A stretch of 59,967 bases of DNA from a virus, in the IMG/VR virus record IMGVR_UViG_3300043410_001381, positions 1 to 59,967 of that record; one strand, 5' to 3'. The number at the start of each line of letters is the position of its first letter. The first letter of the stretch is position 1. Positions 32,555 through 41,391 of this stretch are shown here, piece by piece. Below the pieces are notes generated by a model that did not search any database, had not been told where the DNA came from, and saw only the letters and a list, made by a program, of their open reading frames with translations. A program made the translations under genes and the position numbers.

Positions 32555-33122
32555 AAATTTCGCCTAATGTAATCTCTTCTATATCAACTGGTCGTAGTGT
32601 AGCTAAAGCGTCTACTACTTCAGTTATGTGTGCAACGTAGTGTAGCTTGTTGGGTTCTTCTGGATAGTATGCAACTTTATCAATACAGCGTTTGATGAAC
32701 GTGTCATCATGCACCCCGGGCCCATATACACTAGGTAGTCTGTAGTTTAGATATGGACGATTCGAATGTGCGAGATAAGTCTCCATACATCGTTTTGCAA
32801 CATTATAGCACCCCTGTATACTGTTGTCAATGGTTAATGCACCCATGCTACTAGCATTTACAAACATCGCATCTGGGTCAATCATCATTGCGCTGCGAGT
32901 AACATCCATAATGATGTCCATAATGCGGCATGGGTCAGTTTTGATTTCTTGAGTAGTGCTAGGGCAAGCCAAATGATAGATAATATCGCATTTTACTGGT
33001 TGCATGTTGCGTCCAATCTCGTACACAGTATGCCCATCCTGGCGTAGACGGTCAACCAAATGCCGCCCAATGAATCCTGTGGCGCCGGTGACTGCTATCT
33101 TAGAAGGTGTATTTGAACTCAT
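32499..33122 (-). CDS. Short SDR / NAD-dependent epimerase-like
   Basis: 207 residues. GATGFIGRHLVDRL (13-26), NASSMGALTI, and YNVAK (Tyr/Lys) with RLPSVYGPGVHDD. The substrate domain is much reduced compared with the 300-residue norm. Similar in size to 37876-38463; both may be reductases or epimerases for a non-canonical sugar. Overlaps both neighbours. Confidence 0.75.
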   Translation of the reverse strand: MSSNTPSKIAVTGATGFIGRHLVDRLRQDGHTVYEIGRNMQPVKCDIIYHLACPSTTQEIKTDPCRIMDIIMDVTRSAMMIDPDAMFVNASSMGALTIDNSIQGCYNVAKRCMETYLAHSNRPYLNYRLPSVYGPGVHDDTFIKRCIDKVAYYPEEPNKLHYVAHITEVVDALATLRPVDIEEITLGEIYEQFNSGRRGLHRPTSST

Positions 33123-33753
33123 CTAGATCTTCTTCAATCAATTTCTCAGCGATGCTACGAGTTTCGTCAGTATAATAGTCTCGATAGTCAGTGTGAATGG
33201 TTGAATTGCGGCAAGTAAATCGTTTATCACAGCCCACTAGCTCTTGTATCTTTACAAACTCGGTTGACAGTTCTTCTAGCTTGACCACTAGGTCAGGACG
33301 CACGTGGTTAAAACAAAACATTTGCGTTTGTTCTGGGTTATTAAACAGCGCCATGTTAGTCCTGTCTTTGGGACTCTTTATAATAACTGGTCTGTTGCGT
33401 ATCCAATTATCAAACCCTTTCTGATACAGGAAGAACAATTTTAAATCGTCTTCCTTTGTGCCATACGGTGATGGCAATTTATTCTCTAGCCTATGTTTGG
33501 CTTTTTGTCCAATAAAATGAAATACACTAACCAACCGACTGTACGGATTTCTAACAAATCCAAAAGTGGTACCAGGTGTCTGCCATTTACTGTGTATCTC
33601 AGATATACTTAGATTGCGTAAACCATTACTTACATCGTCTAGCACTACTTCAGCAGTGGGTATATTCTTGTAACACCAAAATTTAAAACTAGTGGAACCA
33701 GATCTAGGGCACATCCTAAATGTTGCTGGAACATCTTTAAAGTGTATAGTCAT
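33100..33753 (-). CDS. Sulfotransferase (paralogue of 29181-29849)
   Basis: 217 residues from ATG 33753 (GGAG 6 nt upstream); the frame starts with GTG three codons earlier. CPRSGSTSFKFW and FVRNPYSRLVSVFHF carry the PAPS sites, and the end EEDLDEFKYTF mirrors the paralogue. Roughly half of the residues match the 29.2-kb copy by eye. Likely the same reaction on a different acceptor. Opposite orientation to its paralogue. Confidence 0.82.
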   Translation of the reverse strand: MTIHFKDVPATFRMCPRSGSTSFKFWCYKNIPTAEVVLDDVSNGLRNLSISEIHSKWQTPGTTFGFVRNPYSRLVSVFHFIGQKAKHRLENKLPSPYGTKEDDLKLFFLYQKGFDNWIRNRPVIIKSPKDRTNMALFNNPEQTQMFCFNHVRPDLVVKLEELSTEFVKIQELVGCDKRFTCRNSTIHTDYRDYYTDETRSIAEKLIEEDLDEFKYTF

Positions 33754-34226
33754 TTGCTCCACACCTCATTATCCCAACCTAGGCGCACAAAGCGAACACC
33801 AGTGCTTTGTAGTCCCTCCTTAACAGTTCTTAAGAATGTTTTCCTATCAGGTGGGTCGTACAGTGGTATTTCTAAGCCCTGCATTAAGATATGATCATCA
33901 TGAACAAGATGCCCACGACCGCAAATACTATAACATCCATTGTGACCCGCATTAACGAATACAATACTACCATGATGCTCAGACCAACCTTTGATATTAA
34001 GTTTAATTTGCTCATATGCTTTGTATATGACGAAACCCGCCACCCCGTAGATTACTACACCTTTACCCTGGCTTGCGAGTCCTGCTGCAATGTTAACCAT
34101 GTTAGTTTCTTGAACGCCACAGTTAATTACATTACCACCAGTGGGAAAACCCCACATGTCTGCATGTAACAAATACACGTCTGGATGGTTTAATTTAGTC
34201 AAGAACTTGTGTAGCGTGGCTCTCAT
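33750..34226 (-). CDS. Transketolase-like pyrimidine-binding subunit (C-terminal half)
   Basis: 158 residues from ATG 34226, which overlaps the upstream halogenase stop (ATGA). GVQETNMVNIAAGLASQGKG is the pyrimidine domain motif of transketolases, keeping the Glu that activates the thiamine ring; GVAGFVIYKAYEQIK and HVMxxx-like glycine-rich segments follow. No C-terminal transketolase domain. It should pair with 35533-36234, which holds the diphosphate-binding half. Together a two-subunit TPP enzyme for C2-unit transfer. Confidence 0.82.
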   Translation of the reverse strand: MRATLHKFLTKLNHPDVYLLHADMWGFPTGGNVINCGVQETNMVNIAAGLASQGKGVVIYGVAGFVIYKAYEQIKLNIKGWSEHHGSIVFVNAGHNGCYSICGRGHLVHDDHILMQGLEIPLYDPPDRKTFLRTVKEGLQSTGVRFVRLGWDNEVWSK

Positions 34227-35536
34227 GCTTCTTGTCCGTTGGTTGCATGAATGTGACGTAGCCATTCGCTGTACTTAACATTGCCCTTGCAGATTTTTAA
34301 CATCTCCATAGCACTTAATCTGTATTCCTTTTCTTCTTGTCCCATACCAGCTAAGATTAGATTCCAGCTGCGTGGTGGGAAAATACTATTGCGGTTGTGT
34401 TTTTCAATATCCAACGTTTTATAGTGATCCCAATATTCGTTGCTGTGCTTGGCATACTTGTAGAACGATAACACGAAGTCACACACTGCGTCAAATTCTC
34501 GGTTATACTCATCGTTATACTGCTGCTCAGATATCTGATCATCTAACAACTTGTCTAGTAGCTCTATACCATATGAGCTCAAATATAAACCAGTTGCTTC
34601 AATTGGTTCAATAAAATAAGAGCTTAGACCAATAGAGTAGATTGTTTTGTTGTCTTGGTGACGAACGTGTTTAATGTTACGTCCAGTAACCATCTTAATA
34701 TTCTGTATCTTACTCTGGTCAATTTTGTAGCCTAATGCTTCTTCAACGAAGTCAATGTACTCTTGTTTAACATCGTACTTGTCATCATAGACGTAACCAA
34801 ATGTTATGACATCCTTTAGTGGGTTAGACCAAATCCAGCCATACTTTGCTGCTGTAATTTTTGTGTAGACGAGTTGCTGTTTGTCTTTGTCGCTATACTC
34901 TGCACGATATACATACGCACGATTGTTTGGGATAAGATGTTCAATACTGTGGAAGTTCTCGGGCTGGCCCTTGTTGATCAATGTCTTGGCAAACCCAGTG
35001 GCATCAATGATGTGATCGTCCGCAATCTCACTTGCATCAGTGATAGTTCTACGCTGAATGCTCAAGTTTGGGAAAGTTACAAAAATAGTATCTAGGTATT
35101 TGCACAATTCACGAACATCAAAATTTGTGGCAAACTTTGGATAATCGTCATTTTCTACACCGTGATTTTCTGGATAACTTTCAAGAATGTCTAACGGTAG
35201 TTGCTCATGCTTTAGAAACCATTCCATAGACATACACGCTACGTCATTGCCACCAAACGGGTGGAAAAATGAATCACAAGTTGGGGACCAATTCTCAAAT
35301 TTGGCACCAAGTTTTAAGTTGGCATTACAATGCAGAATCATATCCTCTACGGATATTCCTAGTCTTCCTAGGAAACGCTGTACTTGTGGAACAGTTGCTT
35401 CGCCAACACCAATTGGTTTATTAACTTCTGGGTAAATCCATGTGACATGCATATCAGGGTATGTACGGCAGAAATATAGCACACTGAAATACCCCGATGT
35501 GCCACCACCTACCACTGTTATATTCTTTGGTCTCAT
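34223..35536 (-). CDS. Flavin-dependent halogenase-like (second copy)
   Basis: 437 residues. FAD loop VVGGGTSGYFSVLYF (8-22), GVGEATVPQVQRFL, candidate catalytic Lys75 in ANLKLGAKFENW, and FIEPIEATGLYL. The WxWxIP signature is changed to WIWSNPL, so activity could differ from tryptophan halogenases. Starts and stops overlap two halves of a transketolase (ATGA on both sides). About 27 kb from the other halogenase; the two are only distantly similar. Substrate unknown. Confidence 0.83.
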   Translation of the reverse strand: MRPKNITVVGGGTSGYFSVLYFCRTYPDMHVTWIYPEVNKPIGVGEATVPQVQRFLGRLGISVEDMILHCNANLKLGAKFENWSPTCDSFFHPFGGNDVACMSMEWFLKHEQLPLDILESYPENHGVENDDYPKFATNFDVRELCKYLDTIFVTFPNLSIQRRTITDASEIADDHIIDATGFAKTLINKGQPENFHSIEHLIPNNRAYVYRAEYSDKDKQQLVYTKITAAKYGWIWSNPLKDVITFGYVYDDKYDVKQEYIDFVEEALGYKIDQSKIQNIKMVTGRNIKHVRHQDNKTIYSIGLSSYFIEPIEATGLYLSSYGIELLDKLLDDQISEQQYNDEYNREFDAVCDFVLSFYKYAKHSNEYWDHYKTLDIEKHNRNSIFPPRSWNLILAGMGQEEKEYRLSAMEMLKICKGNVKYSEWLRHIHATNGQEA

Positions 35537-36234
35537 TTTAGCTCTGCTTTCAATGATTGAAGCTCTTCCTCTGATTCAATTTTCTTGTAATGCCATTTCT
35601 TAATGTCATTTTCCATTGATTTTACACCATTGCCCTTGGAAGTGTGCAAAATGTACACTGTGGGCTTAGTACCAATCTCAAAGTCATCTATCGCATATTT
35701 AACGTCCCAGCCATAATTATGGAAGAAACTTATCACTGGATCGACACCCAAAATATCACCAGTTTTGCCAGTAACTTGTGCATTGTTGTAATCAACAGTG
35801 ACCATAATATTAGCAAGTTGATGATGTCCAATAAACTGTATGGCTTCTAAAGTTGCACCCATTTGCAACGTGGCATCAGTTAAATTAACCCATACTTTGC
35901 GGTCAGTAGTCATAGCCACGCCTGTTGCTACGCCCAAGCTGTCACCGATCGTTTCTTCTGAAAAATCAACAAATGGAATCTCATCGTGTTTAACTGCGAT
36001 TGACAGATTGTCAATATCGTCAAGGTATCCCAATGCTTGCCATATAATGTAGTAAGTTTGGGCACCAAATGGTTTGCCTATAATAATTTTATCGTCTGGT
36101 GTAACCTTTTTGTTCACAAACAGATCATGTACGTAGTCAAACATGGATAACGCTGATGGAATATGCCCCAGCTTCTTTTGATACGAATATTCTAATAATT
36201 TAGACTTTAGATCTTTGATATTCATCTCTAACAT
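35533..36234 (-). CDS. Transketolase-like TPP-binding subunit (N-terminal half)
   Basis: 233 residues. GHIPSALSMFDYVHDLF is the transketolase N-terminal signature; GDSLGVATGVAM, ATLQMGATLEAIQFIGHHQL, NIMVTVDYNNAQVTG and LHTSKGNGV follow the TPP-binding fold. The usual GDG...E motif at the metal/diphosphate site reads TDATLQMG, a notable change. Split from its partner (33750-34226) by the halogenase gene. Likely transfers a two-carbon unit to or from a sugar or related substrate. Confidence 0.83.
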   Translation of the reverse strand: MLEMNIKDLKSKLLEYSYQKKLGHIPSALSMFDYVHDLFVNKKVTPDDKIIIGKPFGAQTYYIIWQALGYLDDIDNLSIAVKHDEIPFVDFSEETIGDSLGVATGVAMTTDRKVWVNLTDATLQMGATLEAIQFIGHHQLANIMVTVDYNNAQVTGKTGDILGVDPVISFFHNYGWDVKYAIDDFEIGTKPTVYILHTSKGNGVKSMENDIKKWHYKKIESEEELQSLKAELK

Positions 36235-37033
36235 TTTCCCAGTACCCTACTTGGTTAATTACGGGTACATTTAAAATACGTTCAAAAAACGTTTTGTATT
36301 GCGTGTACACTTTTGGATGAGTAGTCTCTAAGTGATACAATGTGCCAGCATATCCTAAGCTATCATAGTGATAGGCTAGCGAATCCTTAGTTAGTGGTTT
36401 GACGCAGTGATAGCCGCCCATAGTTTGTTCTATGAGTGTTAAATCAGATGCATGTAACCTCTCAGATACTATAATATCTGCCGTGTGCTTATGTAGTATG
36501 TTCTTGTCAGTGTAGTCCATATCAAAGATATGCAGATTGTGTTTGTTAACGATATCAAACCAATTGTATAACAGTGGCACTGACAAGTCGTGCATGTATT
36601 CCTTAAGGAAGTCTGTTACCCACGGTGGCATAGTATCTATAACAGCTATTGGTCCACTGGCATCAAAGCTAAACTCAAATGGTGCTAATGCTAGGACATC
36701 TATATCAACATACACTAGGTAATCGTAACGAGCTAGTAGTAAGTTACCAAAATAGTATTTGGTAAATGAGCGCAAGAACATATAAGAATCGTCATTGCCT
36801 ACATCGTTAAAGATGCAGTCTTGTACTACGTTGACATTGAACTTCTCAAAGTATCCACGTGCCAAAGGGCTTACACTGTTATTAGTGAATGAGCCACAAT
36901 AGATATCAATATCAGGCATGTGCTGCCTAATACTGTGTGCGAGTGCGATCGACATCTTCTCAAATGTAGAACTCTCGTCAGGGGATATACCGTCCCGTTT
37001 GTTCTCAACTGAGAATACTATTGCCGACTTCAA
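36200..37033 (-). CDS. GT-A-type glycosyltransferase
   Basis: 277 residues. SAIVFSVENKRDG opens the nucleotide-sugar fold and DYLVYVDIDVLAL (about 104-116) supplies the DxD metal motif; LIEQTMGGYHCVKP fits a GT8-like acceptor region. The apparent start is TTG 37033, since no ATG occurs before the first strand; it overlaps the upstream stop. Transfers a sugar to an unknown acceptor. Confidence 0.72.
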   Translation of the reverse strand: MKSAIVFSVENKRDGISPDESSTFEKMSIALAHSIRQHMPDIDIYCGSFTNNSVSPLARGYFEKFNVNVVQDCIFNDVGNDDSYMFLRSFTKYYFGNLLLARYDYLVYVDIDVLALAPFEFSFDASGPIAVIDTMPPWVTDFLKEYMHDLSVPLLYNWFDIVNKHNLHIFDMDYTDKNILHKHTADIIVSERLHASDLTLIEQTMGGYHCVKPLTKDSLAYHYDSLGYAGTLYHLETTHPKVYTQYKTFFERILNVPVINQVGYWENVRDEYQRSKV

Positions 37034-37883
37034 TTTGTTGAATCTCTTTTAAGTGCTTGGGCAACTGATGCTCAAACTCCACGTCTTCTAAATCTCTACC
37101 ACTTATTTTAAAGTGGCGCACTCCTAAGTCGTAGAACTGTTGCAGAATAGTATGCCCAACATCGTCCTGCATACAGTTACCCTCGTGTGTAATAACTGCT
37201 TTTGTCTTAGGTTTAATTTCAACTTGGTATGCCTTCTCTGGAATCTCTTCCCATGGCGCACGTACTGTTTGGTTGATATAAGACATCTGTGACCAATGCT
37301 CTTGGTAGAACTGGCAAGTGACATTACAGTTATCGTTAATTAATATCTCGTACTTCGCTGGGTTTAATTTACCAGCCTTGAGCAACTCAGTAACTTGTGT
37401 CAAATGTGAGTACTTGGGTACAATGTAATCGTACTTAGCTTCTAGCTCTTTATAGTAGCCTTCAAAGTTTAATTGATCAGTAGTTGGGTGACCAGTGATG
37501 CTGTATGTTAGTTTTAAATCAGGATAGTTCTTTCTAATATATCGACGAAGCGTTTCGCTTTGTAATACTACACCATGCAACTTGTGTGGGTTATTATCAC
37601 CCGACACCATTTTTAACAAGTTGTTACCAACTTCGTCACCAACATCGATAACCACGTTATTTGTGAAACCCAAACAAAACCCGTATTTTAGTTTGTTGAA
37701 TGTTGTTATGATATTCTCTGTGAGTTCAATAGTGCGATTGATGCGTCCACCGTTCCAAGCACAGTTATTAGGCATATCATAATACGTTGGTTGCAAGCCG
37801 TTAATCAAACCTCTGTTCTTAACATTCCAGATTAGAATGAGTTCATATTTCTGTACGGCGCCACCAATTTTAACATTAATCAT
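37005..37883 (-). CDS. U32-like TIM-barrel protein, copy 1
   Basis: 292 residues. Shared with 40151-40963: WNGGRINR near residue 44, LTYSITG, EILINDNCNVTCQFYQEHW (Cys pair, CxxxC) and a late HFKISGRDLED. The E-x-ND-x-C...C motif and the KxxGR end resemble peptidase U32 proteins (which include Fe-S enzymes such as UbiU/V and TrhP). No CxxxCxxC radical SAM motif. Function in this cluster unknown; could assist a radical SAM partner (inference). Confidence 0.5.
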   Translation of the reverse strand: MINVKIGGAVQKYELILIWNVKNRGLINGLQPTYYDMPNNCAWNGGRINRTIELTENIITTFNKLKYGFCLGFTNNVVIDVGDEVGNNLLKMVSGDNNPHKLHGVVLQSETLRRYIRKNYPDLKLTYSITGHPTTDQLNFEGYYKELEAKYDYIVPKYSHLTQVTELLKAGKLNPAKYEILINDNCNVTCQFYQEHWSQMSYINQTVRAPWEEIPEKAYQVEIKPKTKAVITHEGNCMQDDVGHTILQQFYDLGVRHFKISGRDLEDVEFEHQLPKHLKEIQQIEVGNSILS

Positions 37884-38463
37884 TTTTAGTCATCCTAATT
37901 AATTCGGACAATTTTAGTGTAACCAGTGGATATTCAAGTATGCCAGTAGTTTGATTCTTGATAGCATCAATAGTGTGCTTCTTGAAAGTGTCAACGTCTA
38001 AGTACTCATCCGTTAGTGGAATGTTAGTATAGTCGCCACGTAATATCCTAGGTTGTATACGATCATCTCGCATTTGATTAACATCAAAATGACTGCTTGA
38101 TATAACAGTCCCTATACGCAAGATTAGATATTTATCGCAGTGATTGACGATGTAATTCTCAAGATACAGCTTTGCTAAATTGTATGCTGTTGAACCAGTG
38201 TGATCCATCTTAATGTCATCAACACCAGTGCTGCTGGCAAAGATTATGTACTTGTCGCACCTATCAATTTCCTTGATAGTCTGTCGCACGTATTGGTGTA
38301 TTACTTGTGCATCGTGTACATCAAGTTCATGATGCGTAAAAGTGGGACTACCCATTAACAACAAAGCATCACAATTAGTGACGCTTTCTTGCCAATTTAG
38401 TTCTGTGGATTCACGTAACTTATGTGCTAGGAACCCACCCCATCCTGTTAACCCTATATTCAT
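37876..38463 (-). CDS. Short SDR / NAD-dependent epimerase-like
   Basis: 195 residues. Rossmann motif GLTGWGGFLAHKL (4-16), FASSTG, and YNLAKLYLENYI with the SDR Tyr/Lys; LILRIGTVI follows. The substrate domain is strongly shortened, as in 32499-33122. Overlaps both neighbours, so it is part of the same operon. Confidence 0.75.
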   Translation of the reverse strand: MNIGLTGWGGFLAHKLRESTELNWQESVTNCDALLLMGSPTFTHHELDVHDAQVIHQYVRQTIKEIDRCDKYIIFASSTGVDDIKMDHTGSTAYNLAKLYLENYIVNHCDKYLILRIGTVISSSHFDVNQMRDDRIQPRILRGDYTNIPLTDEYLDVDTFKKHTIDAIKNQTTGILEYPLVTLKLSELIRMTKND

Positions 38464-39059
38464 TTTAGCATGAACTTCTTGATATTCGCCAGTCCCTTGA
38501 GTTCATAGTTACCAGCGATACTGATACGATTTCTGTCAGTTGTGTTAGGATAGATACCATGTTGCACCCAACTTGGGAAACATACTAAATCACCAGTGCG
38601 GCCATCAAACTCAAAATAGCGATGATGTGGATCGTATCTACGTGATGTGTTTAATGGCTGAGTTTGTAGCAATAGCTCATTGGGGTCTGCAAAGAACAAG
38701 TTTCCTTCTTCTGCGCTATTCTTGTCAACATAAAACACAACTGTGACTGTTGCAGGACTATCGCTTTCCAAGTTATGTGGATACTCTGCTGCTCGTCCAT
38801 ACATATTTGCCCACATTTGACTCATTTCAATTGGGTATGTTGGATCGTAATCAAGAGCCAGCCAGTATTCAGCAACTGTGCGATTCATGTACTCCAACAA
38901 TGGTGCGAATATCTTCTCTTTGTGCAGTGTTCTAACAATGACGCCATCACGTTTTTGCTGTTCAAAATAGTCAGCAAGTCTTGTCATTACCTCGTCTCTG
39001 TTCCAGTCTACATCAATAGTTGTAGTGGAAATTTTAAGTGGAAAAATATCACGTATCAT
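38460..39059 (-). CDS. 2OG-Fe(II) oxygenase-like protein
   Basis: 199 residues from ATG 39059 (AGGAAA upstream). Motifs: MWANMYGRAAEYPHN, VTVVFYVDKNSAEEGNLFFADP, and GDLVCFPSWVQHGIYPN, then RISIAGNYEL. This is the layout of the putative 2OG-Fe(II) oxygenase family common in marine phages, with the distal His in QHGI and the Arg of RISIAGN binding 2-oxoglutarate. The proximal His is less clear (YPH). It could hydroxylate an unknown substrate. Overlaps the radical SAM gene stop. Confidence 0.7.
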   Translation of the reverse strand: MIRDIFPLKISTTTIDVDWNRDEVMTRLADYFEQQKRDGVIVRTLHKEKIFAPLLEYMNRTVAEYWLALDYDPTYPIEMSQMWANMYGRAAEYPHNLESDSPATVTVVFYVDKNSAEEGNLFFADPNELLLQTQPLNTSRRYDPHHRYFEFDGRTGDLVCFPSWVQHGIYPNTTDRNRISIAGNYELKGLANIKKFMLK

Positions 39060-40129
39060 TTTGGTTTCCTGTTCAAGTAAAAATCGCCGCCACAGTAATC
39101 CCATTTACAAATAGTGCCGGTTCTGTAAAGTACACCCAGTTTAATCAGTGCCTGTTTGTCAGTCACTAGATTAGTATATGGAACTTCTGGAGTACATGCC
39201 CTGATAAAGTTGGTCATGTGTATGCCACAATGGAATACATTGCCATCACCGTTGATTGTTATTGACTCTGTACCAGCAGCGCAATGCCATCCCCGTGCAT
39301 CAATGCCTTGCTTAAACAAGTCGTTAGTAGTGTAGATAGTACCGTCAATATCGTAACGCTGTTCTGTCTTGTTAAACTTCTTGTAGAACTCCATGTGCTT
39401 ATTAGCAATATCTTCAGGATACTCGTAGTGACAAAATCCGTAGATCATTTCACTATTAACGATTTTATCATACTCTAGATATTTTAAGATTCTTTCATAG
39501 AAATCATCTGAATCGATTTTGATTTCTCTACCAGCATAATACTTGTGATCACGCTCTACGTTTTCCAACATGATGTCGAAGTTATGTAGCTCTACTCCCT
39601 CGTCCATCAGGATTTGCCAGTTTCTATCAAAGTCTTTTAATTTGTTACGTACTAGCAATTCCAAGTAGTGGAAGCTCACGTTAAATGCATCACAGTGTTC
39701 AAGAATAGCTCGCAGCTTTTCTTCCTGGATGGTTAAGTTAGTCTGCATTTCGTTGTATGCACGAATGCCCAACTCTTCACCACGATCGTGGATGTATTTT
39801 AAAATGTCTACTACTCTAGGGTGGCGAGTTGCTTCACCACCGTGGTAGTAGAATAAAATTGATTTGAAGTTTTGCTTTTGACAGAATTCGAATAACTTGT
39901 CAATGCTAGTAATAATATCTTCGTAAGTATAGTGTTTGCCACTGTGCCAGTGACAGTAGTTGCATTTTAAATCGCAGGCTTCTGTAATTCGAAAGGTAAC
40001 TACGTATTCAGCATCTAATCCACTGTTGTCATTCAATACTAATGGAATGTAGTGCCGTTGTGGCTTAATTTGCCCAACTTGCATGTCTTCCTTTTTACGG
40101 ACGACTCTAATCCTTTCCCAATCTGCCAT
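39056..40129 (-). CDS. Radical SAM protein with C-terminal Cys-rich region (A)
   Basis: 357 residues. [4Fe-4S]/SAM motif C52-x3-C56-x2-C59 (EACDLKCNYCHW), GGEATRHP (SAM contact), and a SPASM-like C-terminus (WHCAAGTESITINGDGNVFH, CKWDYCGGDFYL). Such proteins act on peptides, proteins or sugars by radical chemistry. It lies between a 2OG oxygenase and a U32-like gene. Substrate unknown. Confidence 0.85.
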   Translation of the reverse strand: MADWERIRVVRKKEDMQVGQIKPQRHYIPLVLNDNSGLDAEYVVTFRITEACDLKCNYCHWHSGKHYTYEDIITSIDKLFEFCQKQNFKSILFYYHGGEATRHPRVVDILKYIHDRGEELGIRAYNEMQTNLTIQEEKLRAILEHCDAFNVSFHYLELLVRNKLKDFDRNWQILMDEGVELHNFDIMLENVERDHKYYAGREIKIDSDDFYERILKYLEYDKIVNSEMIYGFCHYEYPEDIANKHMEFYKKFNKTEQRYDIDGTIYTTNDLFKQGIDARGWHCAAGTESITINGDGNVFHCGIHMTNFIRACTPEVPYTNLVTDKQALIKLGVLYRTGTICKWDYCGGDFYLNRKPK

Positions 40130-40150
40130 TATCCTAATCCTAAATAGTTC

Positions 40151-40963
40151 TTATTTTAACATAGCTTCTCGGCTACGGTCAATGAATCTGGTTAACTCAC
40201 GATAGTACTCATCGTCTGCCATTTCACGCCCAGTTATTTTAAAACTAGACACACCCATATCAAGCAATCGTTTCATAGCATCTGGTTTAATGTCCATACA
40301 TTCGTATTTGCTATCCCTGCTAGGATCAAATTTTGGCAACCAACACTCTTCTACTTCTTTGCTATATGGTCTACCAGCAGTATTCTCATCGGCGATTGCC
40401 TTGAAATGTTGGTCCCAGTATTTGCAGCCCCAGATGCAAGTATCGTTTAACATTACTTCCCACTTTGAATGATCTAGCTCATTAGCACGTGGATCAAATA
40501 TGTGTTCAAATCTAGGAACAATCCAATCATACTTGCTCTCTAAATCCTTGTAGAAAGCAATATCGTTGTCTTGCATAGGTATGTTTGTTAAGCCCAACCC
40601 AGTAATACTGTAAATTAAATCATACTTGGGGAAGTTGTCACGCACGTATTGACGCAACTGGTCATTAACAATAATAAGTGCATTTCCTTCCCTGTGAAAC
40701 TTTTCTAGCAAGTCATTGCCAAGTGGATCAGTGAGGTCAATCTTATGATTGCTAAAAGTAAGTGCAATGCTTACACCCTTGTTATAATAGTATTCAATCA
40801 ACCCACTATTATAAAACACATCGCGGTTGATACGCCCGCCGTTCCAACGGCATTTGTTGATGCCATCGTATACAACAATTTGTGTATTATCAACTTTATT
40901 CAAACTTAAAAATTTGATAATTGGTAGCGATTTACTAAATGCGCCTGCTATTAAGTATCTCAT
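40151..40963 (-). CDS. U32-like TIM-barrel protein, copy 2
   Basis: 270 residues, paralogue of 37005-37883: CRWNGGRINRDVF, LIYSITGLG, VMLNDTCIWGCKYWDQHF (Cys pair) and SFKITGREMADDE. The Asn-Gly-Gly-Arg-Ile-Asn-Arg motif and the final K-x-x-GR match in both. Likely the same fold with a different role or partner. Located between two radical SAM genes. Confidence 0.5.
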   Translation of the reverse strand: MRYLIAGAFSKSLPIIKFLSLNKVDNTQIVVYDGINKCRWNGGRINRDVFYNSGLIEYYYNKGVSIALTFSNHKIDLTDPLGNDLLEKFHREGNALIIVNDQLRQYVRDNFPKYDLIYSITGLGLTNIPMQDNDIAFYKDLESKYDWIVPRFEHIFDPRANELDHSKWEVMLNDTCIWGCKYWDQHFKAIADENTAGRPYSKEVEECWLPKFDPSRDSKYECMDIKPDAMKRLLDMGVSSFKITGREMADDEYYRELTRFIDRSREAMLK

Positions 40964-41391
40964 TTCTTCTTCTTTAAAATATGATCTTCCATCGTTGATA
41001 ATACTAACCCACGTTTAATTGGGTTTAAATTTAATGTACCATAACGACTAAAATGCGTGTCTTTAATGCGGTCAAAGATATAATTTACTAATATCTTTTC
41101 CCTGTCCTTGTCTACACCAACGTATTTTATAATGTTATATGCTATTGCTAAATCACTGGTGTGTTGCTCAGTTTTATTCATAACATATTTTTCAAAGTCT
41201 TTATAGATGCGTTCTCTCTGACTTGCATGAAAATATGTTCTGTAATTTAATGCCATTTGTTTGAATACGTTGATGCCCATTTGCTTAACAATGTCGCGTC
41301 TATTTGCAACCAGATAATCAAACGATTCTTTGGCTGTTAAGTTACTTGTTTCAATGTAGTCTTCTAATAACTGGTTCACATTAAAAAGCAT
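40960..41391 (-). CDS. Hypothetical helical protein
   Basis: 143 residues from ATG 41391 (the frame opens at a TTG five codons earlier). All-alpha, basic, ending LSTMEDHILKKKK. No motif. Overlaps the radical SAM gene at both ends of the junction and the U32-like gene, so it belongs to the operon. Confidence 0.5.
   Translation of the reverse strand: MLFNVNQLLEDYIETSNLTAKESFDYLVANRRDIVKQMGINVFKQMALNYRTYFHASQRERIYKDFEKYVMNKTEQHTSDLAIAYNIIKYVGVDKDREKILVNYIFDRIKDTHFSRYGTLNLNPIKRGLVLSTMEDHILKKKK

Noticed and set aside
37005-37883. Counting the U32-like proteins as radical SAM enzymes
   Set aside because: They lack the CxxxCxxC motif and GGE; the cysteines are arranged differently.
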